DNA of 64,000 nucleotides from Pseudonocardiaceae bacterium (lineage in GTDB: Bacteria; Actinomycetota; Actinomycetes; Mycobacteriales; Pseudonocardiaceae). A model generated the notes under the pieces. That model was not told the origin of the DNA, did no database searches, and saw only the letters and a list, made by a program, of their open reading frames with translations. Every line of letters starts with the position of its first letter. The stretch's first letter is position 1. The DNA lies in the NCBI GenBank assembly GCA_009379845.1, contig WHSZ01000018.1, positions 19,540-83,539 on the forward strand, written 5' to 3'. Shown piece by piece: positions 1-9,469 of the stretch. The position numbers and the translations under genes were made by a program.

Positions 1-104
1 TGCACCACGTCCTCCGCGTCGGCCAGTGATCCGAGCAGCCGATAGGCCACGTTGATCAGGTGCGGGCGCTCGCTCATGAGCTCGCTCGCTCCGGAGATGC
101 TCAT
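1..104 (-). CDS. ECF RNA polymerase sigma factor, SigJ/ECF41-like, N-terminus only (runs off window)
   Basis: Reverse complement translates MSISGASELMSERPHLINVAYRLLGSLADAEDVV, typical sigma-70 region 2 start (RPHLxxVAYRLLGSxADAEDVV). Confidence 0.8.
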   Translation of the reverse strand, partial: MSISGASELMSERPHLINVAYRLLGSLADAEDVV

Positions 105-258
105 GCGGTCAGCCTTTCCCCTTGTCGCTCTTGTGCCTACCAGTACGACGAGCTGGCGGGCAGATCTGTGAGGTCTGGCATTCCTGACATTCCGGGCGGA
201 CGCGTCGTCGTACTCGGTAAAAGCCATCTGCCACCTGTCAGCTCGCAAGGAGATCCCG

Positions 259-633
259 ATGAACATCGCCCTCTGGATCGTCGCCTCGGTGCTCGCCGCG
301 GCGTTCCTCGCGTCCGGCGCCGCCAAGATCTTCCAGCCTCGCGAGAAACTCATCGCCGGCGGCTACGGGTGGGCCGAGGACGTCAGCCCGTTGCAGGTCA
401 AGCTGATCGGTGTCGTCGAGGCCGTGGGTGCCGTCGGGCTCATCGTCCCTGCCGCGCTCGGCATCCTCGAGGTCCTTACCCCCGCGGCCGGGGTCGGCCT
501 GGCACTCGTGATGGTCGTCGCCGTGCTCGTCCACATTCGGCGCCATGAGACGAAACACGTCGTCAGCCCCCTCGTGCTCGGAGCGATCGCAGCTGCCGTC
601 GCGGTGCTGCGCTTCGGCCCCTTCAGTTTCTGA
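259..633 (+). CDS. DoxX family membrane protein
   Basis: 124 aa; AAAFLASGAAKIFQPREKL motif and four hydrophobic segments. Confidence 0.8.
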   Translation: MNIALWIVASVLAAAFLASGAAKIFQPREKLIAGGYGWAEDVSPLQVKLIGVVEAVGAVGLIVPAALGILEVLTPAAGVGLALVMVVAVLVHIRRHETKHVVSPLVLGAIAAAVAVLRFGPFSF

Positions 634-681
634 TCCCGCACCAGGATTCTTGTCCCCGCACCAGGAAATGGAGAAACGCAC

Positions 682-1107
682 ATGCCATCAACTCAAGAAG
701 CACGCAACAAGGCGGCCCTGCGCCGGCTGAACGAGGCGCTCAACAGCGGCGACCCGCACCTGATCTCGACGACGATCGACGACGTCTTCCAGCCCGATGT
801 CCTCATCCGCACGCCCCTGCAGGTCGATGCCAGCGGCACGGACCTGATGAAGCAACTGTGGGCGGTGCTCCTGCGCGGATTCCCCGACCTCCACGTCGAG
901 GTCGAGGACGTCATCGCCGAGGGAGACAAGGTCGTCAGCCGCAACACGGTCTCCGGCACCCACGAGGGTGAGTACCTGGGCGTCGCACCCACGGGCAAGT
1001 CCCTCACCTGGAACGAGATCTTCATCGGCCGCCTCGTCGACGGCCGAGTCGCCGAGACCTGGGGAGTCGTCGACGTCGCCGCCCAGATGCGGCAGCTCGG
1101 AATCTAG
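682..1107 (+). CDS. SnoaL-like / ester cyclase family protein
   Basis: NKAALRRLNEALNSGD...FPDLHVEVEDVIAEGDKVVSRNTVSGTHEGEYLGVAPTGKSLTWNEIFIGRLVDGRVAETWGVVD is characteristic of SnoaL polyketide-cyclase-like proteins. Confidence 0.85.
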   Translation: MPSTQEARNKAALRRLNEALNSGDPHLISTTIDDVFQPDVLIRTPLQVDASGTDLMKQLWAVLLRGFPDLHVEVEDVIAEGDKVVSRNTVSGTHEGEYLGVAPTGKSLTWNEIFIGRLVDGRVAETWGVVDVAAQMRQLGI

Positions 1108-1394
1108 CCTCGGGATTTCGCTGGGTTTGAGTCGACACGAGGCTTGAGATGCACGGAAGTGCCTGTCCTGCAAGGAATACTGGTGTTTGCGACGCATCAA
1201 TCGAAAGCGTGTGCGGTCACGACCGCCACGATAGCCGCCTCTCCCACCCGGCAGCACTCGCACCAAGCCCGACGCGTTTATTCGGGCGAGAAAGTCAAGC
1301 CGAACACCAGGATATCCCCACGCGGCCCGTTGGGCCGTGCCCGGCCGCCGCGCCGTGTATCGCTGCGATGGACCCACAAAACGCCGCACAGTGG

Positions 1395-2084
1395 CCAAAT
1401 CTGTCACCTGCCTCACCACCTACGAGGCCACCTCGCGGGCGCTGGCACCCTCGTCCGCCGCCATGGCCGGCACAGCGCTGGTCACCTTGAATAGCGGAGG
1501 CCCTTCCGGGGCGCGGGCCATGGCGACGTGGGCGGCCGACCGCGGCGCCCGCTACCTCGACGGGGCCGTGAAGAACGTGCCCTCGGCCGTCGGCAAGGCC
1601 GACACCCAGCTGTACTACAGCGGTGACCGCGGTGTGTTCGACGACCACGAGCCGACACTGAGGGCCTCGGTGGTGACACCAGTTTCCTCGGCACCGACTC
1701 CGACCTTGCCGCTCTGTTCGAACCCGCTGTCGGGGGCACACTGCTGCCTGCGCTCGTGGGCTTCTTCCAGGGAGCCGCACCGGTCACCGCGCGAGGACTT
1801 CCCGCGTCCTCACTCGTGGAGCACGAAGCGAAATGGCTGGCCATGATCGCGTCGGTGCTGCCGACGTTCGCCGAGGAGATCGACACCGGCGACTACAGCA
1901 AACTCCAGTCCTCGCTCGGGTTGTTCCACGACGCCATCGACGAGGACCCTGGCGGTCGGCACGGAAGCGGGCATCGACGTCAGCTGGCACCACCCGCTGC
2001 ACGATTTGTTGCGCAGGGCCGTCGCCGAAGGCAGGGCCGAGCAAAGCATCTTCGCGCTCATCGAGGTGCTCAGGAAACCCTGAA
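1395..2084 (+). pseudogene. Imine reductase / 6PGDH-NAD-binding-like oxidoreductase, 5'-truncated and frameshifted
   Basis: Segments in different frames: LTTYEATSRAL..ALVTLNSGGPSGARAMATWAADRGARYLDGAV...YYSGDRGVFDDHEPTLRA, then LGGDTSFLGTDSDLAALFEPAVGGTLLPALVGFFQGA..., then GTEAGIDVSWHHPLHDLLRRAVAEGRAEQSIFALIEVLRKP*. The Rossmann N-terminus is missing. Confidence 0.75.
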
Positions 2085-2299
2085 CACCTCACGCCACCCG
2101 GGCACCGGACATGCTCTGCCGGTACTCGGGTGCCTCGGCTGCGTCGGTGTAGTCGAGCAGGTTTCCTGCCAGCTCGTGCAGCCTCGCCTTGACCTCGGCA
2201 GGGGTGGCCCGGAAGAACTCGCGGCGGGGGTCGCGCAACTCGCGAGCAGAATCAGTGCGGCAAACCCCGCGCCCCTCAGCAGGGGCGACCGGCTGCGAG

Positions 2300-2974
2300 C
2301 TATCCGGTCGAGTGCGACCGCTGCGCCTCGACGCTTGCTGGACGCCACATCGGCTGCAACCGTGGTCCGTCGGGCAGCTCGATCGGGTCGCCGAGGTCGG
2401 TGAACCCGACTCGCTCGTACAGTGCCCGGTTCCTCGGCGAGCTGGCTTCCAGGTAAACCGGCTCTCCTTCCGCGTCCAGCCGCCCCAGTTGCTCGCGCAG
2501 CATCGCGCCGCCGAAGCCCTGCCCGCGCCGGCCCGAGTCGACCACGATGTTCAGCAGATACCAGTGCGTGTCCTTCGGCTGTCGCTGTCCGGTGAGCTCG
2601 ACCAGCAGCTTCATCCGGTCGGCGTATTCGCCGTAGGCCTGCTCGATGAACTGGGCGCCCTCCGGGTCCTCCAGGCCCGGCGTGCCGGTTCCTTGAGAGT
2701 GGTCGATCCGCTCCCAGAGCGAGATCCCGGCCACCGCCCCGGACTCGTCCTCGGCGATCACCAGCTCCCCTGAGTGCAGAATGCTTTCCAGATAGGCCGC
2801 TGTCGTCTCCGGCCAGGTGCCGATGGTGAGCCGCCGACGAGCGTCCTCGTCGTGGATCACCCAGCTCAGCACGGGGTCGTGCAGGTTGGCCGCGGTGTAG
2901 GCCTCGGCCACCGCGGGTACCTCGGCTCGCTCCGGTCGGCGGACCGTGATCCGCTGATTCGTCTGATTCGTCAT
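2300..2974 (-). CDS. GNAT family N-acetyltransferase
   Basis: 224 aa; LLNIVVDSGRRGQGFGGAMLREQLGRLDAEGEPVYLEASSPRNRALYERVGF acetyl-CoA binding motif. Confidence 0.9.
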   Translation of the reverse strand: MTNQTNQRITVRRPERAEVPAVAEAYTAANLHDPVLSWVIHDEDARRRLTIGTWPETTAAYLESILHSGELVIAEDESGAVAGISLWERIDHSQGTGTPGLEDPEGAQFIEQAYGEYADRMKLLVELTGQRQPKDTHWYLLNIVVDSGRRGQGFGGAMLREQLGRLDAEGEPVYLEASSPRNRALYERVGFTDLGDPIELPDGPRLQPMWRPASVEAQRSHSTG

Positions 2975-3992
2975 GACTCTCCTTCGATATTGTCGGAACC
3001 CGCCGGAATGGCGCGGGTCCGGTGGTCGGCATGACTAGCTCTCGTGCGCGGTCGAGACGGCGCTGGGTGGGCCAGCGCACGTCGTGGGCCCAGCCGAGCT
3101 TCTCGAACAGCCAGATCACCCGCGCGGAGATGTCGAGCTGGCCGCGTTGCACGCCGTGTCGGGCGCAGGTCGGATCGGCGTGGTGCAGGTTGTGCCAGGA
3201 TTCGCCGAACGAGAGGATCGCCAGCGGCCAGAAGTTCGCGGACTTGTCCCTGGCGGTGAACGGGCGTTTCCCGAGCATGTGACAGATCGAGTTCACCGAC
3301 CAGGTCACGTGGTGCAGCACGCAAACGCGCACCAGCCCCGCCCAGAAGAACGCGGTGACCGCACCCCACAGTGACCAGGTAATCAAGCCGCCGATCAGCG
3401 CGGGGACGGTGAGGCTGAGCAGGGTCCACAACCAGAACAATCGGTCGATCCTGCTGATGAGCGGGTCCTCGACCAGATCTGGCGCGAACCGGTCGACATT
3501 GCTGAGGTCGCGGGAGAAGTTCCAGCCCATGTGCGCATGCCAGAACCCCCTCGCGATGGCCCACGGTGTCGTGCCGAACAGCCATGGCGAGTGCGGATCA
3601 CCATCTCTGTCCGCGAAGGCGTGGTGCCGCCGATGGTCGGCGACCCACATGATCACCGGTCCTTGCAGTGCGGTACTTCCTGCGATCGCGAGTGCCGCCC
3701 GCAACCACAGTCTCGCCTTGAACGCGCCGTGTGTGAAGTGCCGATGGTAGGCAACCGTGATGCCGAGCCCGCTGATCACGTAGCAGACCAGGAACAACCC
3801 GACATCGACCCAGCTCAGCCCCCATCCCCAAGCGAAGGGCACCGCGACGATCAGCGCGAACATCGGGGTGAGCAAGCCGAGATAGACGGAGAACTGGGCC
3901 ATGGCACTGCGCCTGCCGGTGAGGACCGGCTTCGTGCCCTCGGTGACCGGTTTTCCCTCGGGCACGGCGGCAGGAGAAGGGATGGTCGGCAT
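2971..3992 (-). CDS. Acyl-CoA / fatty acid desaturase (3' end uncertain, see findings)
   Basis: Histidine boxes HRHFTH, DHRRHHAFAD and SWHNLHH; multiple TM segments. The frame stays open to 2070; a neighbouring frame stops at 2971 overlapping the GNAT ATG. Confidence 0.85.
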
Positions 3993-4000
3993 GATTGGAT

Positions 4001-4039
4001 CGTACGTTCGTCAAAATATTTGCGCAAGACGTACGTACG
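4001..4039. promoter_or_regulatory. Inverted repeat, candidate TetR operator between desaturase and TetR
   Basis: CGTACGTTCGTC (4001-4012) vs GACGTACGTACG (4028-4039): 11/12 complementary arms, 15-nt AT-rich spacer. Confidence 0.6.
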
Positions 4040-4061
4040 TGAAAGTGCTAGGGTCGGCGAC

Positions 4062-4637
4062 GTGAGCCAACGCGAGGATCTACTGGCCGGTGCACGGAAA
4101 TGCTTGGTCGAAAAGGGGTACCAACGCACAACGGCCCGCGACATCGCCACGGCCTCGGGGTCACATCTCGCCTCGATCGGCTACCACTTCGGTTCCAAGG
4201 ACGCGTTGATGAATCTCGCCGCGCTGCAGGCGCAGGACGAGTGGGGCGACATGATCGTCGCCTCGGTGCGGGCCGCGGTCGGTGCGGACCCGGTCCAACG
4301 ACTACAGATCGCCTTCGAGGAGTTGTTCGCGTCGCTGCCCCGGCACCGCGAGCTCATCCTGGCCAGCGTGCAGGCCTACGCCCAAGCGGAGTTCGCCGCG
4401 GAGATTCGCGACGCCCTGCGCGACGCCACCCGGATCGCCCGTGCCGAACTGACCGCCATGTTGCTCGGTCGAGACGTCGGCGACATCGACGTGGCGACCG
4501 CCGACACCATCGGCACGGTCGTCCATTCACTGATTATCGGCTTCGCGGTGCAGTCGTTGGTCGCCCCCGACACGCTTCCGAGTGGTGACGCCGCCGTCGC
4601 AGCACTGCGGGAACTGGTGGTCGAGCACACCGCGTAA
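4062..4637 (+). CDS. TetR/AcrR family transcriptional regulator
   Basis: GTG start; LLAGARKCLVEKGYQRTTARDIATASGSHLASIGYHFGSKDALM HTH. Confidence 0.9.
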   Translation: MSQREDLLAGARKCLVEKGYQRTTARDIATASGSHLASIGYHFGSKDALMNLAALQAQDEWGDMIVASVRAAVGADPVQRLQIAFEELFASLPRHRELILASVQAYAQAEFAAEIRDALRDATRIARAELTAMLLGRDVGDIDVATADTIGTVVHSLIIGFAVQSLVAPDTLPSGDAAVAALRELVVEHTA

Positions 4638-4663
4638 GGGAAGGCAGGCCGCTACGTTGCCTA

Positions 4664-4701
4664 GCTAGATGTGACGTCCAACCTGGTTGCGCACATCTAG
4701 C
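4664..4701. terminator. Stem-loop between convergent TetR and VOC genes
   Basis: GCTAGATGTG...CACATCTAGC 10-bp perfect arms, with an inner CAACC-T-GGTTG hairpin. Confidence 0.6.
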
Positions 4702-5311
4702 GCGAGGCCGGCTCCCAGACGAAGCCGTCGGGATCGGTGAACGACCCGGCGTCGCCGTGGATGAGGATCCGGTGCGAGCCGGTGCCCTCCGGTGGCACGC
4801 CGGCGTCCTTGGCGAGGGCGTTGCGTCCGTAAAGGCCGAGCTGGATGGAGCTCGACGGCAGCTTGAACTCGACGTACTTCCCGAAGCTCTTGCCCACCTT
4901 GAGGCCCTGCTCGACGTAGAACCGCTTCGTCACGCCGACGTCCGATGCGCCGAGCAGCAGCACGATCTCGTCGACCTCCCGAGAGGCCGACCCGGAGTTC
5001 TTCTTGTTCGACGTCGCGACCTTCCAGATCGCGCCGTCCGGGGCCTGGACAACGCCGCCGTAGCCCCAAAGTCCCTTCTTGGCGGGCTTCAACGTGGTGG
5101 CGCCGGCGTCGAGCGCGGTGCCGATGAGCGCATCGGCGTTGGCGGGCTGCGACACGATGAGGGACAGCGTGTAGGCGCGGAAGCCGGTCGTCGGCGCGTC
5201 CGAGGCGCGGAGCCGGACCTGGTCGGGCCCGAGGTCGAACGCCGCCTTGTAGAACTGCTCGGCGGCCGGCGGGTCGGCCGCCTCGAGGGTGATGGATTCG
5301 ATGGAGGTCAT
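4697..5311 (-). CDS. VOC family / glyoxalase-like protein
   Basis: MTSIESITLEAADPPAAEQFYKAAFDLGPDQV..., duplicated glyoxalase-like halves. Confidence 0.85.
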   Translation of the reverse strand: MTSIESITLEAADPPAAEQFYKAAFDLGPDQVRLRASDAPTTGFRAYTLSLIVSQPANADALIGTALDAGATTLKPAKKGLWGYGGVVQAPDGAIWKVATSNKKNSGSASREVDEIVLLLGASDVGVTKRFYVEQGLKVGKSFGKYVEFKLPSSSIQLGLYGRNALAKDAGVPPEGTGSHRILIHGDAGSFTDPDGFVWEPASR

Positions 5312-5460
5312 GGTCACGACACTAGGCACGACGCCCGCCCGCTGCTTCTCGATTCCTGACCGGCTGGTCGTGGCGCTGCGACTGCGGGTGCCAGCGCAGC
5401 CGGTGATCAGGCGGGTCCGCTCGGCAACGGGATCTTGGAAACCTTAGATTTTCGCATGAC

Positions 5461-5479
5461 TTAGGTTAGTCTTCCCTAA
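5461..5479 (+). promoter_or_regulatory. Iron box (DtxR/IdeR-type) candidate
   Basis: TTAGGTTAGTCTTCCCTAA; 16/19 identity to the consensus TTAGGTTAGGCTAACCTAA. Confidence 0.75.
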
Positions 5480-6471
5480 TGCGACGCTCGGTGTGTTTCT
5501 CCCGGTTCGTTTCGGTCGTGCTCGGCGCCCTGCTGGTGGCCGGTGGTCTCAGTGGTTGCGGCTCGGAGCAAGACCCGGCTGCCGGCGGTGCACAGCGACT
5601 GGAATCTCCGGCCACGGTCAAGCATCGGTTCGGTTCGACGACGATCGACAGGGTTCCGAAGCGGGTGGTCACTATCGACCTGCAATGGACCGACACCATG
5701 CTCGCGATGGGAGTCAAGCCCGTTGGCTACACGGTGGATTCGCTGATGCCGAAATCCCGCGTGCCGTGGCAGGCTCTGCCCGCCGGCAGCACTGCGCTTC
5801 CACTCGACGACGGTGTGCCGGTCGAGCAGATCATCGCGCTCAACCCGGACCTCATTGTCGGGTCGTTCTCCATCACCGACAAGGAAACGTACGAGTTGCT
5901 GTCGGCTCGAGCACCGACCATCGCCGGGCCGCCCTCCGGGGATGCGGTCACACCATGGCAGGATCTTGTACGCACTGCGGGTGCGATCCTGGCCGAAAAG
6001 GACAAGGCCGAGCAGGTCATCGACTCGGTTGCCAAAGCGGTCTCCGGTGCCGCGCGGGAGTTCCCTGGGCTCAAGGGAAAGACGTTTTCCCTGGCGCAGT
6101 ACGTAGTGGGTGACTCGATGTACATCGTCGCCAACGAGAAGGACGGCTCAAGCCTGCTCTTCCGGCGACTCGGCATGACCCTCTACCCACGTGTGCTGCG
6201 GGAAGGCCGGAGAACCGGCAAGACTCGGGTCAACGTGAGTACCGAGCGGGCCGATCTGTTACGCGCCGACCTGCTGACCTTTCTGGTCAACGGTGGCGAC
6301 AAGAGCGACCTCACCGACATCCCCGAGTTCGACCAGCTCCCCGGCACCGTGGCCGTGCTCGACTACCCGACGGTCGTCGGGCTGAACACCCCGTCCCCGC
6401 TGTCGATACCCTACGCGCTGGACCAGATACGGCCCTACCTCAAGGACGCCGCGAACAAGGCGGGGGCGTGA
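5479..6471 (+). CDS. Iron-siderophore ABC transporter substrate-binding lipoprotein
   Basis: Lipobox LVAGGLSGCGS; FGSTTIDRVPKRVVTIDLQWTDTMLAMGVKPVGY periplasmic-binding motif. Confidence 0.9.
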   Translation: MRRSVCFSRFVSVVLGALLVAGGLSGCGSEQDPAAGGAQRLESPATVKHRFGSTTIDRVPKRVVTIDLQWTDTMLAMGVKPVGYTVDSLMPKSRVPWQALPAGSTALPLDDGVPVEQIIALNPDLIVGSFSITDKETYELLSARAPTIAGPPSGDAVTPWQDLVRTAGAILAEKDKAEQVIDSVAKAVSGAAREFPGLKGKTFSLAQYVVGDSMYIVANEKDGSSLLFRRLGMTLYPRVLREGRRTGKTRVNVSTERADLLRADLLTFLVNGGDKSDLTDIPEFDQLPGTVAVLDYPTVVGLNTPSPLSIPYALDQIRPYLKDAANKAGA

Positions 6472-6499
6472 CAGTGTTGACGGGTGTCACCGCTTCGGC

Positions 6500-7575
6500 A
6501 TGAATTCCACGGTGTCGTCATCACAAGTGGACGCGACGTCGGGATCCCGCACCGGCAACGGCGGCCGGCCGGCGCCCACAGCGCGTGGCGTCCTCGTGCT
6601 CGGTTTGGTCGGGCTCGTCGTCGTTCTGGCATTGGTGTCACTGCTCAGCATCGTGGTAGGTGCCCGGTCAGTCGGATTAGGCATGGTCGCCGACGCGTTG
6701 CGCGACTACCAACCAGCCGACGGCGATCACCAGGTGGTCATCAACCGGATACCGCGACTGCTCGCGGGTCTGCTCGTCGGAGCGGCACTCGGGCTCGCGG
6801 GCGCCGTCATGCAGGGTGTCGCGCGCAACCCGCTCGCGGACCCCGGATTGTTCGGAGTCAACGCAGGGGCGTCGTTGGGGATCGTGTGCGCGATCAGCTT
6901 GTTCGGCATCACGGCCGCTGCCGGCTACATCTGGTTCGCGTTCGCCGGTGCCGCGATCGTCGCTGTGGTGGTGTACGCGGTCGGGTCGCTCGGCCGCGAC
7001 GGCGCGACGCCGGTGAAGCTCGCGCTCGCAGGCGCGGCTATCACCGCGATGCTGACCTCGGTTACGACCGCCGTGCTGCTGACCGATGCGACGACGTTCG
7101 ACCAGTTTCGATTCTGGACCGTTGGCTCGCTCACCGGTCGCCGCCTGGACCTGGTGACGCAGATCGTGCCGTTCATCGTGGTCGGCGTGTTTCTCGCGCT
7201 GAGCATCGGGCGGTTGCTCAATGCGCTGTCCCTTGGCGACGACGTCGCCCGCGGCCTCGGTCAGCGGGTGGGAGTGGCGCGCGCGACAGCCGCTACTGCG
7301 GCGGTGATCCTGTGCGGCGGGGCCACGGCTATCGCCGGGCCGATCTGGTTCATCGGCCTGCTCGTGCCGCACATCGCCGGCTGATCACTGGGCCGGACTA
7401 CCGGTGGGTTCTGCCGTACTCAATGCTGACGGCACCCATCCTGCTGCTGGTGTCCGACGTCGTGGGGCGCCTGATCGCCCGGCCGGGCGAGGTTCAGGTG
7501 GGCGTCGTGCTGTCGTTCATCGGGGCACCGGTTCTTATCCTGCTCATCCGCAACCGCCGGCTGTCGGAGCTGTGA
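6500..7575 (+). pseudogene. FecCD-family iron-siderophore permease, disrupted by a 1-nt frameshift near 7380
   Basis: Frame 1 runs to 7384 (...GPIWFIGLLVPHIAG*); the C-terminus continues in another frame (RLITGPDYRWVLPYSMLTAPILLLVSDVVGRLIARPGEVQVGVVLSFIGAPVLILLIRNRRLSEL*). Confidence 0.85.
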
Positions 7576-8642
7576 TGGCCACGTATCTCGGACACCGGCC
7601 GGGCGCCGACAGGTCGCCACGCGTGGTCGTCGCGTGGGCGCGACGGCGGCGGCGGGCGCGCGTCGCCACGGTGACGCTCGCCCTCGCGGCGGTGTGCTTC
7701 GCGGTGCTGTGCGTGTCGCTGTCCCTTGGTGACGTCGACGTCCCGGTGCTGGACGTCGCACGCTCGTTGTTCGGCGCGGGTGACGGGGGCATCGGCTATA
7801 TCGTCAACGAGTTGCGGTTGCCACGCGCGCTGGTCGCGATCCTGGCCGGCGGTGCCTTCGGGCTCTCTGGCGCGATCTTTCAGACCCTCATGCACAACCC
7901 GCTGGCCAGCCCCGACATCATCGGCATCACCGCCGGCGCGAGCGCGGCCGCCGTGCTCGGACTGCTGTCGTTCGGCCTGGACGGATTCGCGGTGTCGGCG
8001 GTCGCGTTCGCCGGTGCCCTGGCGACGGCCGCGGCGATCTACCTGCTCGCTTGGCGCAAGGGCGTGACCGGGTACCGCCTGGTGCTGGTGGGCATCGCGA
8101 TGGCGGCCATGCTGACCAGTGTCGTGTCGTACAGCCTGACCAGGACCGATGTGTATGACGCCCGGCAAGCGCTCGTCTGGCTCACCGGCAGTCTCAACGC
8201 GAAAACCTGGACAACCGTGCAGATCCTCGGCCCGATCACCGCGGTGCTGGTCCCGTTGGCGTTGCTCGCCGGCCGCTGGCTCACCACGCTGCAACTCGGA
8301 GACAACGCGGCGTGGGCGCTTGGTGTATCGGTCGAGCGGTGCAGGATGGGGCTGATTGTCGTCGCGGTCGCCTTGGTCGGCGCCGCCACGGCCGCGGTAG
8401 GGCCGGTCGCGTTCGTGGCGTTCGTGTCCGGTCCGATCGCCCGCAGGCTTGCCGGTGACAATGGCATCGCACTTGTGCCGTCCGCATTGGTCGGCGCCCT
8501 CGTCCTGACGGCCGCGGACCTTGCCGCCCAGCGTGCCTTCGGTGCCGGCCAACTCCCGGTGGGAGTGGTGACGTCGATCGTGGGCGCGCCGTACCTGCTG
8601 TGGCTGCTCGCGAACACCAACCGGGTCGGACGGGGCGGATGA
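7575..8642 (+). CDS. FecCD-family iron-siderophore permease
   Basis: LPRALVAILAGGAFGLSGAIFQTLMHNPLASPDIIGITAGASAAAV; ATG overlaps the preceding stop. Confidence 0.9.
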   Translation: MATYLGHRPGADRSPRVVVAWARRRRRARVATVTLALAAVCFAVLCVSLSLGDVDVPVLDVARSLFGAGDGGIGYIVNELRLPRALVAILAGGAFGLSGAIFQTLMHNPLASPDIIGITAGASAAAVLGLLSFGLDGFAVSAVAFAGALATAAAIYLLAWRKGVTGYRLVLVGIAMAAMLTSVVSYSLTRTDVYDARQALVWLTGSLNAKTWTTVQILGPITAVLVPLALLAGRWLTTLQLGDNAAWALGVSVERCRMGLIVVAVALVGAATAAVGPVAFVAFVSGPIARRLAGDNGIALVPSALVGALVLTAADLAAQRAFGAGQLPVGVVTSIVGAPYLLWLLANTNRVGRGG

Positions 8643-8652
8643 GGAGTACCCG

Positions 8653-9456
8653 ATGAGCGAGGAACACCGTCTGCACACCCGCGGGCTGACGCTCGCCTAC
8701 GGTCAGCGGCCGGTCGTCACCGACCTCTCGATCGACATCCCCACCGGCAAGATCACCGTCATCGTCGGCGCGAACGCCTGTGGCAAGTCGACCTTCCTGC
8801 GCGGACTGGCGCGACTGCTCACCCCGCGTTCGGGCGCGGTCTACCTGGACGGCAAGGAAATCCACACGCTGCCAACGAAGTCCGTCGCCGCGAAGCTCGG
8901 CCTGCTGCCACAATCGCCGGTCGCGCCGGACGGCATCCGGGTGGCCGACCTCGTCGGCCGGGGCCGGTACCCGCACCAGGGCTGGTTCCGGAACTGGAGC
9001 GCCGCCGACGACGAGGCCGTCGCCGATGCCCTTGTCGCGACCGGCACGCTGGATCTGGCGTCCCGGCCCGTCGACGAGCTCTCCGGTGGACAACGCCAGC
9101 GCATCTGGATCGCGATGGCGCTCGCGCAGGACACAGATCTTCTGCTGCTCGACGAGCCGACCACGTTCCTCGACGTCAGCCACCAGGTCGAGGTGCTGGA
9201 CCTGCTCACCGATCTGAACCGTAACGACGGCAAGACGATCGTGATCGTGCTGCACGATCTCAATCTCGCGTGCCGGTACGCCGACCACCTGATCGCGATG
9301 AAGGACGGCACGATTGTCGCCGAGGGCGTGGCCGCGGACGCCGTGACCGAGGAAATGGTGACCACCGTGTTCGGCATGCCATGCCGGGTGGTGCCGGACC
9401 CGGTGTCACGCACCCCAATGGTCGTGCCGATCGGACGACACCACAGTGCCGTTTAG
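8653..9456 (+). CDS. Iron-siderophore ABC transporter ATP-binding protein
   Basis: Walker A GANACGKST, signature LSGGQRQR, Walker B LLLLDEPT. Confidence 0.95.
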   Translation: MSEEHRLHTRGLTLAYGQRPVVTDLSIDIPTGKITVIVGANACGKSTFLRGLARLLTPRSGAVYLDGKEIHTLPTKSVAAKLGLLPQSPVAPDGIRVADLVGRGRYPHQGWFRNWSAADDEAVADALVATGTLDLASRPVDELSGGQRQRIWIAMALAQDTDLLLLDEPTTFLDVSHQVEVLDLLTDLNRNDGKTIVIVLHDLNLACRYADHLIAMKDGTIVAEGVAADAVTEEMVTTVFGMPCRVVPDPVSRTPMVVPIGRHHSAV

Positions 9457-9469
9457 GACAGTGCCGTTC

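Noticed and set aside
4029-4040. ACGTACGTACGT read as a simple-sequence repeat
   Set aside because: Only three units and symmetric within a larger inverted repeat; better explained as part of an operator.
7494-8678. 394-aa minus-strand ORF opposite FecCD
   Set aside because: Antisense shadow of a conserved permease; no domain.
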